From Paenibacillus taichungensis (GTDB lineage: Bacteria > Bacillota > Bacilli > Paenibacillales > Paenibacillaceae): DNA of 64,000 bases. The notes beneath the pieces are model-generated. The model did not search any database. It was given only the letters and a program-made list of their open reading frames with translations, and was not told where the DNA came from. Numbering within the stretch: the stretch's first letter is position 1; each line of letters begins with the position of its first letter. The stretch covers positions 1 through 64,000 of the forward strand of contig NZ_QEVW01000003.1 of assembly GCF_003287275.1 (NCBI RefSeq). The letters run 5' to 3'. Shown here piece by piece: positions 17,550 to 26,145 of this stretch. The position numbers were made by a program, and so were the translations under genes.

Positions 17550-17729
17550 ATGAACGCGATGGACAAGATGTGGCTTTCATTAGTCGCAATCCTTATTATG
17601 GGACTATCTGTATTCCTGATTACGTTTGCTCGATCCAAAACGAAAGGTATTGTACGGGGGATTCTTTCTTTAATTGCTTTTCTCATTATGCTGATAGGCT
17701 TTTTCGGCGGAATAGCTTCTCTGACCTGA
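17550..17729 (+). CDS. yphE: DUF2768 small membrane protein (YphE-like)
   Basis: A 59-codon frame behind AAGGGGAG, encoding two membrane helices (WLSLVAILIMGLSVFLITFA and RGILSLIAFLIMLIGFFGG) joined by a basic loop. Size, topology and position between gpsA and yphF match YphE of B. subtilis, a protein of unknown function. A TATAAT at 17485-17490 may be its -10. Confidence 0.75.
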   Translation: MNAMDKMWLSLVAILIMGLSVFLITFARSKTKGIVRGILSLIAFLIMLIGFFGGIASLT

Positions 17730-17812
17730 TCTTTCTCGCCTGAGAGATAACATCCGCATAAACACATCATAAGAACTGACACAACGAAAACGGATGAAGG
17801 GAAGGTGAGCCG

Positions 17813-18430
17813 ATGAGGCCGCATGAAACGGAGGATCGGACAGAGCGCTATCCGGAATTACACGCGGCTTTGCTGGAAACGGCAAAAGCCTGGGACACAG
17901 AGCCTTATACGTGGCTGCTTGGGGGAAGCTGTGGGTTGTTGCTCCAACAGGTAGAATTACAGCAGGCTCCCAGAGATATTGACGTTTACGCTGATATCAC
18001 CGCCGCGAAGGTTCTTCATAAATCTGCGCCTGGAATGGTGCTGGATGAGCCTGTCGTAGATAAAACGGGACCTTATGCCTCGCTGCTCAGTCATTATCAG
18101 GTAGGGACTTGTGCGTTGGAGCTGGTTGGTGGTTTCGAAGTGTGGTCACGTAAGAGTTGGTACCGCATTGAAATTGAGCATGTATTGGCCAAGTATGCCC
18201 CTGAATCCAAAGTGGGTTCTTATACATTGCGTCTAATGCCGTTATCTCATGAGCTGTTGTTCAATCTAATGAGAGGCCGTGCTGATCGTTATGAACCCAT
18301 TGCAAGACAGATTCGGCAGATGCCCGAATCACATCAACCTCTAATGACTTTATTGGGGAAGCAAAATATATGGACAAGCCGATTCAGAGCAGAAGTGGAA
18401 GAGCTTGTTGGCTTCGAATGGCCTCAGTAG
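17813..18430 (+). CDS. Nucleotidyltransferase-like protein
   Basis: A 205-residue protein with WLLGGSCGLLLQ (near residue 34) followed by RDIDVYAD, the GG/GS...DxD pattern of the polymerase-beta-like nucleotidyltransferase fold, as seen in MNT-type and AbiEii-type proteins. No antitoxin or HEPN partner is adjacent, so a toxin role is not supported. ATG 17813 follows GGAAGGTGAG. It shares short spacing with the ferredoxin and YphF-like genes downstream and is absent from the equivalent B. subtilis locus. Function not assigned. Confidence 0.65.
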   Translation: MRPHETEDRTERYPELHAALLETAKAWDTEPYTWLLGGSCGLLLQQVELQQAPRDIDVYADITAAKVLHKSAPGMVLDEPVVDKTGPYASLLSHYQVGTCALELVGGFEVWSRKSWYRIEIEHVLAKYAPESKVGSYTLRLMPLSHELLFNLMRGRADRYEPIARQIRQMPESHQPLMTLLGKQNIWTSRFRAEVEELVGFEWPQ

Positions 18431-18443
18431 GTTGGGAGGAATA

Positions 18444-18800
18444 ATGATGGATTACAATATTACATTTTTACCGCAAAATAAAACGATTCGGTTAAAGCCA
18501 GGGGTAACGCTGCTAAATGCTGCACGCCGTGCAGGCGTGAAAATAGCAACGCGATGTGATGGAAAGGCAGCCTGCCTGATGTGTAAGGTGAAAGTAGATC
18601 CGGAACATCTTGCAGCGCTGCATCCACCAACAGATGCAGAGAAGCGTAAGCTAGGTTCGCTGCTGGATGCAGGAACGCGGTTGTCATGTCAGGCGAAGGT
18701 GCGGGGATCGGTGACAGTTCATGTTCCGGAGGACCCGCTGAAGGCAGCGATTCGTAAACAATTGGAGCGTCAGCAGCAGGATGAGGACGACTGGTTCTAA
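18444..18800 (+). CDS. 2Fe-2S ferredoxin
   Basis: A 118-residue plant/adrenodoxin-type ferredoxin. The cluster ligands appear as RCDGKAACLMC (Cys-x5-Cys-x2-Cys, near residues 38-46) and a distal RLSCQAK, the standard four-Cys arrangement. The C-terminal 25 residues are a charged Gln/Asp-rich extension (RKQLERQQQDEDDWF). ATG 18444 is preceded by GGGAGGA; an upstream frame to 18405 overlaps the preceding gene. Its redox partner is unknown and nothing adjacent is an obvious reductase. Confidence 0.88.
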   Translation: MMDYNITFLPQNKTIRLKPGVTLLNAARRAGVKIATRCDGKAACLMCKVKVDPEHLAALHPPTDAEKRKLGSLLDAGTRLSCQAKVRGSVTVHVPEDPLKAAIRKQLERQQQDEDDWF

Positions 18801-18836
18801 GAATACCTGAGTGGAACGATTTCAAGGAGGATACGG

Positions 18837-19610
18837 ATGAACGAGAATAAGACGAAGAACGTGAAACCAAGAGGGCAGAGACGTCACTTGCAGAAGATGT
18901 CCTGTCTACTCTTATTCCTATTGTTTGCTTTTACAGCAACGGGGTGTATGTATCAATCCCAGAGTAATCCCGACCCCAAAATAGCTTATAGGGAAAGCGT
19001 AAGCCGTATTCAAACTGCGGTAGAAGCATTCCAACAGGATCAGGGGATTTTGCCCATGGTTAATGCAGATATAGAAACACCGAAATACGAAAAATTCAGA
19101 GTAGATCTGTCCAAGCTGAAACAGCAGGGGTATCTGGATGAAATACCCGGCACTGCGTTTGAAAGCGGTGGGAGCGCTTACTTTCTCATTCAGGATGAAG
19201 AAGTGAAACCAACTGTCAAAGTTATGGATCTTCAAACCGTGCAGAAAGTAAATGATGTTCAGCGAATGGTCAACCAGTACAAGTCCGTACATAACAATCA
19301 ACTACCAAGTGGAGAAGAATTGTATCCGGGTCTATACGCTGTAGATATGGAACAAGCCGCACAGGCTGGTGCCCCGGCGGTTACACTGAATAGTGTATAT
19401 TCGGGTCAGGAACTGCCTTTCATGATGGATGACGAGGGCAATGTCTATGTGGATTATGCTTTTGACATTATGCAGGCTGTAGAGAAGTCCGATAATGCTC
19501 CAACAAAAGTGGAAGATATGCGTGAATTCTTGCTGGAGCATTCTTACTTTGTCCCTGTAAAATCGGTCGCTTATATCTGGCAGAATAATACCCCGGTTGC
19601 AACAAAGTAA
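18837..19610 (+). CDS. yphF: YphF-like lipoprotein
   Basis: A 257-residue secreted lipoprotein: a long basic N-terminus, a hydrophobic segment (CLLLFLLFAFTATGCMYQ) and lipobox ATGC. The mature part is hydrophilic, with two related segments (IQTAVEAFQQDQGILPM and VNDVQRMVNQYKSVHNNQLPS) that look like a short duplicated helical unit. It has no recognised enzyme motif. The position just before spoIVA and the lipoprotein character match YphF of B. subtilis (function unknown). ATG follows AAGGAGG. Confidence 0.75.
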   Translation: MNENKTKNVKPRGQRRHLQKMSCLLLFLLFAFTATGCMYQSQSNPDPKIAYRESVSRIQTAVEAFQQDQGILPMVNADIETPKYEKFRVDLSKLKQQGYLDEIPGTAFESGGSAYFLIQDEEVKPTVKVMDLQTVQKVNDVQRMVNQYKSVHNNQLPSGEELYPGLYAVDMEQAAQAGAPAVTLNSVYSGQELPFMMDDEGNVYVDYAFDIMQAVEKSDNAPTKVEDMREFLLEHSYFVPVKSVAYIWQNNTPVATK

Positions 19611-19667
19611 TAATGAGCGTTAATTTGATTCGAATGCATGCAATCCAATGATTGTCTTTAAGGTAAA

Positions 19668-19703
19668 GAAGAGATATTCCGCATCACGGGATATCTCTTC
19701 TTG
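19668..19703. terminator. Bidirectional intrinsic terminator
   Basis: AAGAAGAGATAT..CCG pairs with CGG.ATATCTCTTCTT; it lies between the convergent yphF-like gene and the tautomerase-like gene. Confidence 0.8.
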
Positions 19704-19760
19704 TATGTTTGTTTATAGTTCACAGTATATCGTCCATGAGCTATATTGAGATCACTTTAT

Positions 19761-20156
19761 TCAGACCTCGACTTTATAACTCAATTCAAGTTCATCTCCG
19801 GGTAATCCCCGAATACCCCAATGACTGCGCGGTGTTTCAAATATGGTTATCTCCACATCATTAGGCGACAAGTTCAACTGTTCATTCATTCGTATGAATA
19901 ATTGCTGAATGAGTTCTTTTTTAACTTGATCTGTTCGGCCTTCGAACATGCTGATTTCAATAATAGTATAATTGGCTGAACGATCAGAGGGAAAAAGAAA
20001 ATCATCCGTCTCCATGGGAAAGTAACGATGAAACTTTTTGTTCTCCGGTAACCCCACAACATCTACCATAACGGAGTGTATGACTTGCGAAAGCTCCGCT
20101 TTCAACGGGTTCAAGTGCTCGCCTAGTCCATATACTTTGATTTGTGCCACGCTCAT
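19761..20156 (-). CDS. Tautomerase-family (MIF/4-OT-like) protein
   Basis: A 131-residue protein with the tautomerase-superfamily layout: a short N-terminal strand (AQIKVYG), helix, then EGRTDQVKKELIQQLFIRMN and DVEITIFETPRSHWGIRG. The usual catalytic N-terminal proline is not at position 2 (the protein starts MSVAQ), so activity as a classical tautomerase is doubtful unless another residue serves. The only minus-strand gene in this sporulation cluster; it is divergent from spoIVA across 448 bp. Confidence 0.65.
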   Translation of the reverse strand: MSVAQIKVYGLGEHLNPLKAELSQVIHSVMVDVVGLPENKKFHRYFPMETDDFLFPSDRSANYTIIEISMFEGRTDQVKKELIQQLFIRMNEQLNLSPNDVEITIFETPRSHWGIRGLPGDELELSYKVEV

Positions 20157-20604
20157 CTCACCTTTCTCAGCTCATTATCTATGCTCTTCTCTGCTAATAA
20201 TACCTTACCCTCACAGTATACCTTCTGTACGGCTTGAGCGGTACCGCGAAAACCAAATCAACGAACCGGCATAAAAGCCTCAGCACGCTCATAAAGTAGA
20301 TTGTAATAAAGACGCGCAGTCCGAGAGCGGGGCGATTCTCTTAAGGCAGCTACCTTGAGAAAAAAACAAAAATACGCGTCATAATGCTGCATACGGATAC
20401 ATAAGATGATACTAGTCCAATTGCATGTACGAGTTAACGCCGCTTTCGCCGGTTTCATCAGAATGCAACGTTCGGCGGCGGACGACTTCCGGGCACTCAC
20501 AAAGGCGGCTCTACCGTTGCAGGGATTTCAGTCTTCTGATTGAAAAAACGAAGCGGATGCTCTTTAGCATTTTTCCTTCGGAGTAATTTAGGGAGGGGAT
20601 TTCA
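20157..20604. other. Gene-free stretch upstream of spoIVA
   Basis: No convincing gene. A weak sigma-E-like pair (AAATACG at 20370, 13 bases, CATACGGA at 20390) could drive spoIVA with a ~200-nt leader. Just before the spoIVA ribosome site, ATGCT-CTTT-AGCAT-TTTT at about 20556-20575 forms a small terminator-like hairpin. An imperfect hairpin CTC.AAGG/CCTT.GAG lies near 20340-20360. None is certain. Confidence 0.4.
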
Positions 20605-22083
20605 TTGGAGAAAGTGGACATTTTTAAGGACATTGCCGAGCGGACCGGAGGGGATATCTATCTCGGGGTTGTCGGCGCAGTCCGGACAGGTAAATCAACA
20701 TTTATCAAACGTTTCATGGAAACGATTGTACTGCCAAACATCACAAACGAGGCAGACCGCGGAAGGGCAGTAGATGAACTGCCACAGAGCGCAGCTGGCA
20801 AAACAATCATGACTACGGAGCCCAAATTCGTACCGAATAACGCGGTTCAAATCAAGGTCGCCGAGGGACTTGATGTCAATGTGCGCCTTGTGGATTGTGT
20901 AGGTTACGCAGTGGAAGGTGCCAAGGGATACGAGGATGAGAATGGACCACGCATGATCTCCACGCCTTGGTTCGAAGAACCGATTCCTTTCCAGGAAGCT
21001 GCCGAAATTGGTACACGCAAAGTCATTCAGGAGCATTCCACATTGGGTGTGGTGGTGACAACAGATGGCACGATCGCTGAGATTGCCCGGAGTTCCTATG
21101 TGGAATCAGAGGAACGCGTCATAGCCGAACTGAAGGAAGTAGGCAAACCGTTTGTATTAGTGATCAACTCGACTCGCCCTCGCAGTGAAGAAGCGCTGCA
21201 ATTGCGCAGTGAGCTTGCTGCCAAGTATGACATTCCGGTTATGACACTCAGTGCAGCTACAATGACCGAAGATGATGTGACAGGTGTACTTCGCGAAGTG
21301 CTGTATGAGTTCCCAGTACATGAAGTGAATGTGAATTTGCCGAGCTGGGTGATGGTGCTGAATGAAAATCACTGGCTGCGCAGCAACTATGAAAATTCCG
21401 TTCGCGACACGGTTAAGGATATCCGCAGGCTGCGTGACGTGGATCGGGTTGTTGCTCAGTTCATGGAATATGAATTCATCGACCGAGCCGGTCTGAGTGG
21501 CATGAACATGGGGCAAGGTGTGGCAGAAATTGATCTGTATGCACCGGATGAATTATATGATCAGATCCTCGTGGAAGTTGTTGGTATTGAGATTCGAGGC
21601 AAGGATCATCTGCTGCAACTGATGCAGGAATTCTCCCATGCGAAGAGGGAGTATGATCGCTTTGCTGAGGCCCTGGAGATGGTCAAAACGACTGGCTACG
21701 GCATTGCGGCTCCATCCCTCGCTGAAATGGCACTGGATGAACCAGAACTCATCCGGCAGGGTACCAAATTCGGCGTCCGCCTGAAAGCAACCGCACCATC
21801 CATTCACATGATCCGTGTCGATGTGGAATCGGAGTTTGCACCGATTATCGGAACGGAGAAACAGAGTGAGGAACTGGTGAGGTACTTGATGCAGGACTTC
21901 GAGAACGATCCAATCAAGGTATGGGATTCAGATATGTTCGGTCGTTCGCTGCATTCCATCGTGAGAGAAGGCATTCAGGGTAAAATTGCAATGATGCCAG
22001 ATAACGCACGATACAAATTGCAAGAGACACTGGGACGCATCATTAACGAAGGTTCAGGTGGATTAATTGCCATAATTCTGTAA
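20605..22083 (+). CDS. spoIVA: Stage IV sporulation protein A
   Basis: SpoIVA is the mother-cell ATPase that polymerises on the forespore surface as the basement layer of the spore coat. The 492 residues match the family exactly in length. The Walker A GAVRTGKST is at about residues 24-32, the switch region LVDCVGY near 94, and the C-terminal polymerisation/localisation domain ends in GGLIAIIL. TTG 20605 follows AGGGAGGGG. In B. subtilis hbs follows directly; here a sugar importer is inserted between them. Confidence 0.98.
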   Translation: MEKVDIFKDIAERTGGDIYLGVVGAVRTGKSTFIKRFMETIVLPNITNEADRGRAVDELPQSAAGKTIMTTEPKFVPNNAVQIKVAEGLDVNVRLVDCVGYAVEGAKGYEDENGPRMISTPWFEEPIPFQEAAEIGTRKVIQEHSTLGVVVTTDGTIAEIARSSYVESEERVIAELKEVGKPFVLVINSTRPRSEEALQLRSELAAKYDIPVMTLSAATMTEDDVTGVLREVLYEFPVHEVNVNLPSWVMVLNENHWLRSNYENSVRDTVKDIRRLRDVDRVVAQFMEYEFIDRAGLSGMNMGQGVAEIDLYAPDELYDQILVEVVGIEIRGKDHLLQLMQEFSHAKREYDRFAEALEMVKTTGYGIAAPSLAEMALDEPELIRQGTKFGVRLKATAPSIHMIRVDVESEFAPIIGTEKQSEELVRYLMQDFENDPIKVWDSDMFGRSLHSIVREGIQGKIAMMPDNARYKLQETLGRIINEGSGGLIAIIL

Positions 22084-22085
22084 GT

Positions 22086-22125
22086 CCAAAAGGCCGTAGG
22101 GGTAACCCTCGCGGTCTTTTTCTTG
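22086..22125 (+). terminator. Intrinsic terminator of spoIVA
   Basis: AAAGGCCG.TAGGGG / CCCT.CGCGGTCTTTTT, imperfect stem around TAA with a T run. Confidence 0.75.
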
Positions 22126-22189
22126 TTTTATTTTCATGATTCTGGATGAACTGGATAAGATGCTTTAGTTTCGAATAAAAACTTAGTGA

Positions 22190-22213
22190 GTTTTAGCTTT
22201 AAATTGCTAAAAC
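22190..22213. promoter_or_regulatory. Operator-like inverted repeat upstream of the sugar importer
   Basis: GTTTTAGC-N8-GCTAAAAC, a perfect 8-bp inverted repeat ending three bases before the -35 hexamer. The place suits an activator site or an upstream operator. The regulator is not encoded nearby. Confidence 0.5.
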
Positions 22214-22216
22214 CCA

Positions 22217-22245
22217 TTTACATACTAGGGATTAGCCGTTATATT
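22217..22245 (+). promoter_or_regulatory. Sigma-A promoter of the sugar ABC operon
   Basis: TTTACA (22217-22222), 17 bases, TATATT (22240-22245); expected start near 22252. Confidence 0.7.
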
Positions 22246-22258
22246 AATATTCAACTAT

Positions 22259-22274
22259 TGTGATCGAGATCACA
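22259..22274. promoter_or_regulatory. cre-like (CcpA) or Crp/Fnr-like operator
   Basis: TGTGATCGAGATCACA has perfect 7-bp arms. Its first 14 bases fit the catabolite-responsive-element pattern TGWNANCGNTNWCA with one mismatch, and it also fits TGTGA-N6-TCACA of Crp/Fnr proteins. Lying just after the expected transcription start, it is best placed for roadblock repression, which favours CcpA for a sugar-uptake operon (inference). Confidence 0.6.
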
Positions 22275-22300
22275 GAGAGTGTGAACAGGGGGAGAAAGAG

Positions 22301-23398
22301 ATGAGAGGGAAAAATACAAAATGGGTATGGTTGAGTGTGTTGCTTGTATTTACACTAGCGCTGTCCGCTTGCGGAATTAAAAAAGAACCTGCTTCAACTA
22401 CAGCTTCCGGCGCAGCAGAGGACAAGCCTCAAACCGAAGCAGTAACAGGTCCACTTAGCGGAAAACGAATTGCACTGATTATGGAATTTAACACAGGTAC
22501 GTTCTCACAACAATACGTTCAAGGCGTTAAAGAAGAAATCGAAAAATTCGGAGGACAACTGACTACGTTTGTCGCCGATAATGATAAAGCCAAAATGGTA
22601 TCGCTGCTCGATAGCGCAATTAATCAGAAATTCGATGCCATTCTGACGGATCACGGGGATTCCCTACTGGAGCCTGGTGTGAAAAAAGCAGTAGAACAAA
22701 ATATCCCGGTTGTTGTGTTCGATGCAGACATTAGTGTTCCAGGAGCAACAGTGTTGTCCCAGGATGATCAGAAGATGGCTGAACTTACGCTGGAGCAAAT
22801 GAAAAAAGATATTAACGGACAAGGCAATATCGTAAAAGTATGGGTTGCCGGGTTTGCACCAATGGAACGTCGTCAAGTTGCCTATGGCAAGTTCCTGAAA
22901 GAGAATCCGGACATTAAGGAGATTGCAACGTTTGGTTCAGCACAGAACCCGGCGCTGGATACACAAGCCAAAATGGAAGCGATCCTGAAACAATATCCAA
23001 AAGGTGAAATCACGGCGGTATGGACTGCATGGGATGAGTTTGCTAAAGGTGCAGCGCGTGCCATCCAGCAAGCTGGACGTGACGAGATCAAGGTATATGG
23101 TATTGATATGAGTGATGAAGATTTGCAGATGATCCAGGATCCGAAAAACCCATGGGTAGCTTCTGCAGCGGTTGATCCAACAGACATTGGACGTGTTCAG
23201 GTTCGATATGCATACCAGAAGCTGAACGGGGACGAGACAGAGGATCAAGTGGTTCTCAACCCGGTTTATGTACAGCGTGATGCACTGCCTGACAAACAAA
23301 TCTCCACCTCAGAGCTGTCCGAGTATGTTGAGGGCTGGGGAGGAAGTACACAGGGAATTAAGGATTGGATGTCGGAATACGGAGTTACTGCCAAATAA
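22301..23398 (+). CDS. Sugar ABC transporter substrate-binding lipoprotein
   Basis: A 365-residue lipoprotein with signal peptide and lipobox LSAC (Cys near residue 24), followed by a type-I periplasmic-binding-protein fold of the ribose/galactose (CUT2) class: KRIALIMEFNTGTFSQQYVQGVKEEIEKF, then DAILTDHGDS and VVVFDADI in the first lobe and YGIDMSDED in the second. It binds the substrate outside the membrane and delivers it to the permease. The exact sugar cannot be read. ATG 22301 follows AGGGGGAG. A terminator directly downstream should make this product more abundant than the two membrane components. Confidence 0.9.
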   Translation: MRGKNTKWVWLSVLLVFTLALSACGIKKEPASTTASGAAEDKPQTEAVTGPLSGKRIALIMEFNTGTFSQQYVQGVKEEIEKFGGQLTTFVADNDKAKMVSLLDSAINQKFDAILTDHGDSLLEPGVKKAVEQNIPVVVFDADISVPGATVLSQDDQKMAELTLEQMKKDINGQGNIVKVWVAGFAPMERRQVAYGKFLKENPDIKEIATFGSAQNPALDTQAKMEAILKQYPKGEITAVWTAWDEFAKGAARAIQQAGRDEIKVYGIDMSDEDLQMIQDPKNPWVASAAVDPTDIGRVQVRYAYQKLNGDETEDQVVLNPVYVQRDALPDKQISTSELSEYVEGWGGSTQGIKDWMSEYGVTAK

Positions 23399-23413
23399 AA
23401 CAGCGTAACGGAG

Positions 23414-23436
23414 GCGCGCCGCAAGGCGCGCTTTTT
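23414..23436 (+). terminator. Intergenic attenuating terminator within the ABC operon
   Basis: GCGCGCC-GCAA-GGCGCGC followed by five T, between the binding-protein gene and the ATPase gene. Such partial terminators commonly set the excess of binding protein over membrane subunits. Confidence 0.85.
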
Positions 23437-23505
23437 CCAACCATGATGAAAAAACTACATGAGAAAAGTGATACTCCCAGAGGGGAGCGATTGGAGGTTG
23501 GCGTC

Positions 23506-25023
23506 ATGAGTACTGCATCGATTCTGCTTCAAATGAAACATGTCCACAAGCAGTTTGCAGGCATTCCTGCACTGAAAGACGTGGAGTTCTCCGTCAAAGG
23601 CGGGGAAATTCATGCGCTGCTTGGTGCGAATGGTGCTGGCAAGAGCACATTGATGAAAATTCTGTCTGGTGCCTATCAACTGGACCAGGGCACCATCCAA
23701 TTAAATGGGCAAACGCTTCATCTGAATTCACCAGGAGATGCCAAAGCGAATGGAATTCACTGTGTGTACCAGGAGGTGGATGCTGCGCTGGTTCCCCAAT
23801 TGACAGCGGCCGAGAACATTATGCTGGATCAATTGGCGTCGCCTGGCGGAGGTTGGTGGAAAAGTCCGCGGAAATTGCAACAGCGTGCGGCTGAAGCTTT
23901 GCAGCAATTAGGAGCGGATATATCCATTCACAAAAAAGTAGCCGACCTGACACTCGCGGAGAAGCAGATGATTCTGCTCGCACGTATCCTGATTCAGGAT
24001 GCCAAGGTCATTATTTTTGATGAACCAACTGCACCGCTGAGCCAGGAAGAAACAGATGCCTTTTTCCGAATCGTTCATTTATTGAAAGAACGTGGAGTGG
24101 CATGTATTTTTATTACGCACCGTCTTCCTGAAGTTACAAGTCACTGTGACCGCGTTACCGTTATGAGAGATGGACAACATGTGTTCACGCGTGAGGCAAA
24201 AGAGCTTACGATTAATGATTTGGTGACGCAGATGCTCGGAAAACCGTTTGAGGAAGAGTTCCCCAAGACAGAAGCACCGCTAGGTGAAGTGCTGCTGGAA
24301 GCAAGAGGACTTCGGCGTGGAGTCCGTGTCAAGGGTGTGGATCTCTCTCTTCGTCGAGGTGAAGTGCTTGCTGTGGTAGGGCTTGTAGGTGCAGGGAAAA
24401 CGGAATGTTCCCGCTTGTTGATTGGTGCAGATCGGCTGGAAAGTGGAGAGATTCGGCTTAACAATCGTGAAATTCGTCTTTCCCAACCTGCTGATGCTGC
24501 GGCTCTGGGCATTGTCTCCGTACCTGAGGAACGGCGGAAACAAGGGATTCTGATTGAGGAAAACGTGGAACGGAATTTGAGCCTGCCTTTGCTTGGACAT
24601 CTTAGTAGATTGGGCTTTGTAAGTCGAAAGCGAGAGCGAGAGAATGCGGAGTCTTTAGTGCAGCAGCTCGGTATCAAAACATCGTCAGTACGGCAGGAAG
24701 TGAAGTATTTAAGCGGTGGCAATCAGCAAAAGGTGGCCATTGGCAAATGGCTAAATGCGGATGCAGACGTCTTTATCTTTGATGAGCCGACAAAAGGTGT
24801 GGATATCGGCGCCAAAAGTGACATCTTTCGCATCATTAACGAACTGGCTTTGGCGGGTAAAGCTGTTATCTATTTCACGTGTGAACTGGATGAAGGACTG
24901 GGCATTGGCGATCGGATTGCAGTCATGTGTGAAGGGACAATTGTAAAGGAATTCAAACGGGGCGAGACTAACCAAGAACAGCTGCTATACTATGCAAGCG
25001 GTGGACAAGAGGTGGAAGCATGA
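23506..25023 (+). CDS. Sugar ABC transporter ATP-binding protein (CUT2, MglA/RbsA-like)
   Basis: A duplicated ATPase of 506 residues. The first domain has Walker A GANGAGKST, and Walker B IIFDEPTAPLS; its signature motif is degenerate (ADLTLAEKQM). The second has a divergent Walker A (GLVGAGKTE), a canonical signature YLSGGNQQK and FIFDEPTKGVD. This asymmetry, one weak ATP site, is usual in MglA/RbsA proteins. ATG 23506 is eight bases after GGAGG; an upstream ATG at 23443 adds 21 unlikely residues. It overlaps the permease gene by four bases. Confidence 0.93.
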   Translation: MSTASILLQMKHVHKQFAGIPALKDVEFSVKGGEIHALLGANGAGKSTLMKILSGAYQLDQGTIQLNGQTLHLNSPGDAKANGIHCVYQEVDAALVPQLTAAENIMLDQLASPGGGWWKSPRKLQQRAAEALQQLGADISIHKKVADLTLAEKQMILLARILIQDAKVIIFDEPTAPLSQEETDAFFRIVHLLKERGVACIFITHRLPEVTSHCDRVTVMRDGQHVFTREAKELTINDLVTQMLGKPFEEEFPKTEAPLGEVLLEARGLRRGVRVKGVDLSLRRGEVLAVVGLVGAGKTECSRLLIGADRLESGEIRLNNREIRLSQPADAAALGIVSVPEERRKQGILIEENVERNLSLPLLGHLSRLGFVSRKRERENAESLVQQLGIKTSSVRQEVKYLSGGNQQKVAIGKWLNADADVFIFDEPTKGVDIGAKSDIFRIINELALAGKAVIYFTCELDEGLGIGDRIAVMCEGTIVKEFKRGETNQEQLLYYASGGQEVEA

Positions 25024-26006
25024 AGGATAAATCATTGGATTTTGCGTTCCGTTATGGCGCGATTATCGTAATTATTGGTGTTATAGCATTTTTCGGTATT
25101 AAGTTGCCTTATTTCTTTACGTACAGTAACTTGACCGATATTTTGGGTTCAATCTCTATCGTGACATTTGTGGCGATTGGTGTTACCTTATCTCTCATTG
25201 TAGATGGATTTGATCTTTCGGTGGGGGCAACCGTCTCGCTGACTACTGTCGTTACCGCATCATTAATGATTTGGTATCAGCAGCCGCTTGCAGTTGTCAT
25301 TATCGTCCCACTGATCATTGGGGCTGTAATTGGATGGCTTAATTCCTTGCTAATTGTGAAACTCCGTATTCCGGATCTGCTGGCTACACTGGCCACGATG
25401 TACATTATCGGTGGAATTCACAAAACGTATGCTCAAGGATACACGATCTATAACCATATGCAGTTTCCAGACGGAAGCAAGGCTGCCGGAGAAATGGACC
25501 CCACATTTCTGCAGCTTGGGCAGGGAAAATGGCTGGGAATGCCGATTTCCGTCATCCTGCTGCTCATTGCAGTTATCGGTGTGCATATCTTTTTGACGTA
25601 TACGAAGTATGGGCGCCAAATGTACGTTACGGGGGGCAATGAAGAAGCGGCACGCCTATCCGGTATCAAGGTGAAAAAGGTGCGCACACTCGCCTATGTA
25701 GCTGCTGGAGTGTTTGCTGCAATTGGCGGTATTATCTATGCATCTAAAGTGGGTTCTGGGCAAATTGATGCGGGTTCACCGTTGTTAATGGAATCCGTGG
25801 CCGCTGTGTTTGTCGGATTCTCCGTATTTGGTGCAGGTAAACCAAACGTGATCGGAACATTCATAGGCTCGGTTCTAATTGGTGTACTGGTGAACGGTTT
25901 GACTATGATGAATGTTCAATATTTCACTCATGATATTGTAAAAGGTGGGGTACTCGTGCTTGCCCTGGCGGTTACATTTTACGTGTTAAACCGCAACCGC
26001 ACTTGA
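25020..26006 (+). CDS. Sugar ABC transporter permease (CUT2, RbsC/MglC-like)
   Basis: A 328-residue permease with eight to ten membrane segments and the BPD_transp_2 family pattern: VDGFDLSVGATVSLTTVV near residue 60, and TGGNEEAARLSGIKVKKVR, the cytoplasmic coupling loop, near residue 208. It completes the three-gene importer. Translation starts inside the ATPase stop codon (ATGA). No sugar kinase, isomerase or regulator lies with these genes, so the operon is transport-only. Confidence 0.92.
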   Translation: MKDKSLDFAFRYGAIIVIIGVIAFFGIKLPYFFTYSNLTDILGSISIVTFVAIGVTLSLIVDGFDLSVGATVSLTTVVTASLMIWYQQPLAVVIIVPLIIGAVIGWLNSLLIVKLRIPDLLATLATMYIIGGIHKTYAQGYTIYNHMQFPDGSKAAGEMDPTFLQLGQGKWLGMPISVILLLIAVIGVHIFLTYTKYGRQMYVTGGNEEAARLSGIKVKKVRTLAYVAAGVFAAIGGIIYASKVGSGQIDAGSPLLMESVAAVFVGFSVFGAGKPNVIGTFIGSVLIGVLVNGLTMMNVQYFTHDIVKGGVLVLALAVTFYVLNRNRT

Positions 26007-26044
26007 AATTGTGTGCTGTCTGTATTAGTATAAAATTTGTTCGG

Positions 26045-26073
26045 CGTCTGAAACAACCTTTGTTTCAGGCGAC
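26045..26073 (+). terminator. Hairpin after the ABC operon, weak terminator
   Basis: CGTCTGAAACAA and TTGTTTCAGGCG form a strong stem (one G-T pair), but no T run follows, so termination efficiency is uncertain. Confidence 0.45.
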
Positions 26074-26145
26074 ATTCTGCCAGAAATGACTGTTGACCGA
26101 AGGCCGAGATTTCTGTTCATCACGCTCAAGATGTACGTAGATTTT

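Noticed and set aside
17813..18430. Toxin of an MNT/HEPN or AbiE-type toxin-antitoxin pair
   Set aside because: The nucleotidyltransferase-like motif is present, but no HEPN or antitoxin gene is adjacent; neighbours are a DUF2768 protein and a ferredoxin.
20258..20500. 80-codon minus-strand frame upstream of spoIVA
   Set aside because: No ribosome site and no protein-like composition; it overlaps the likely spoIVA leader.
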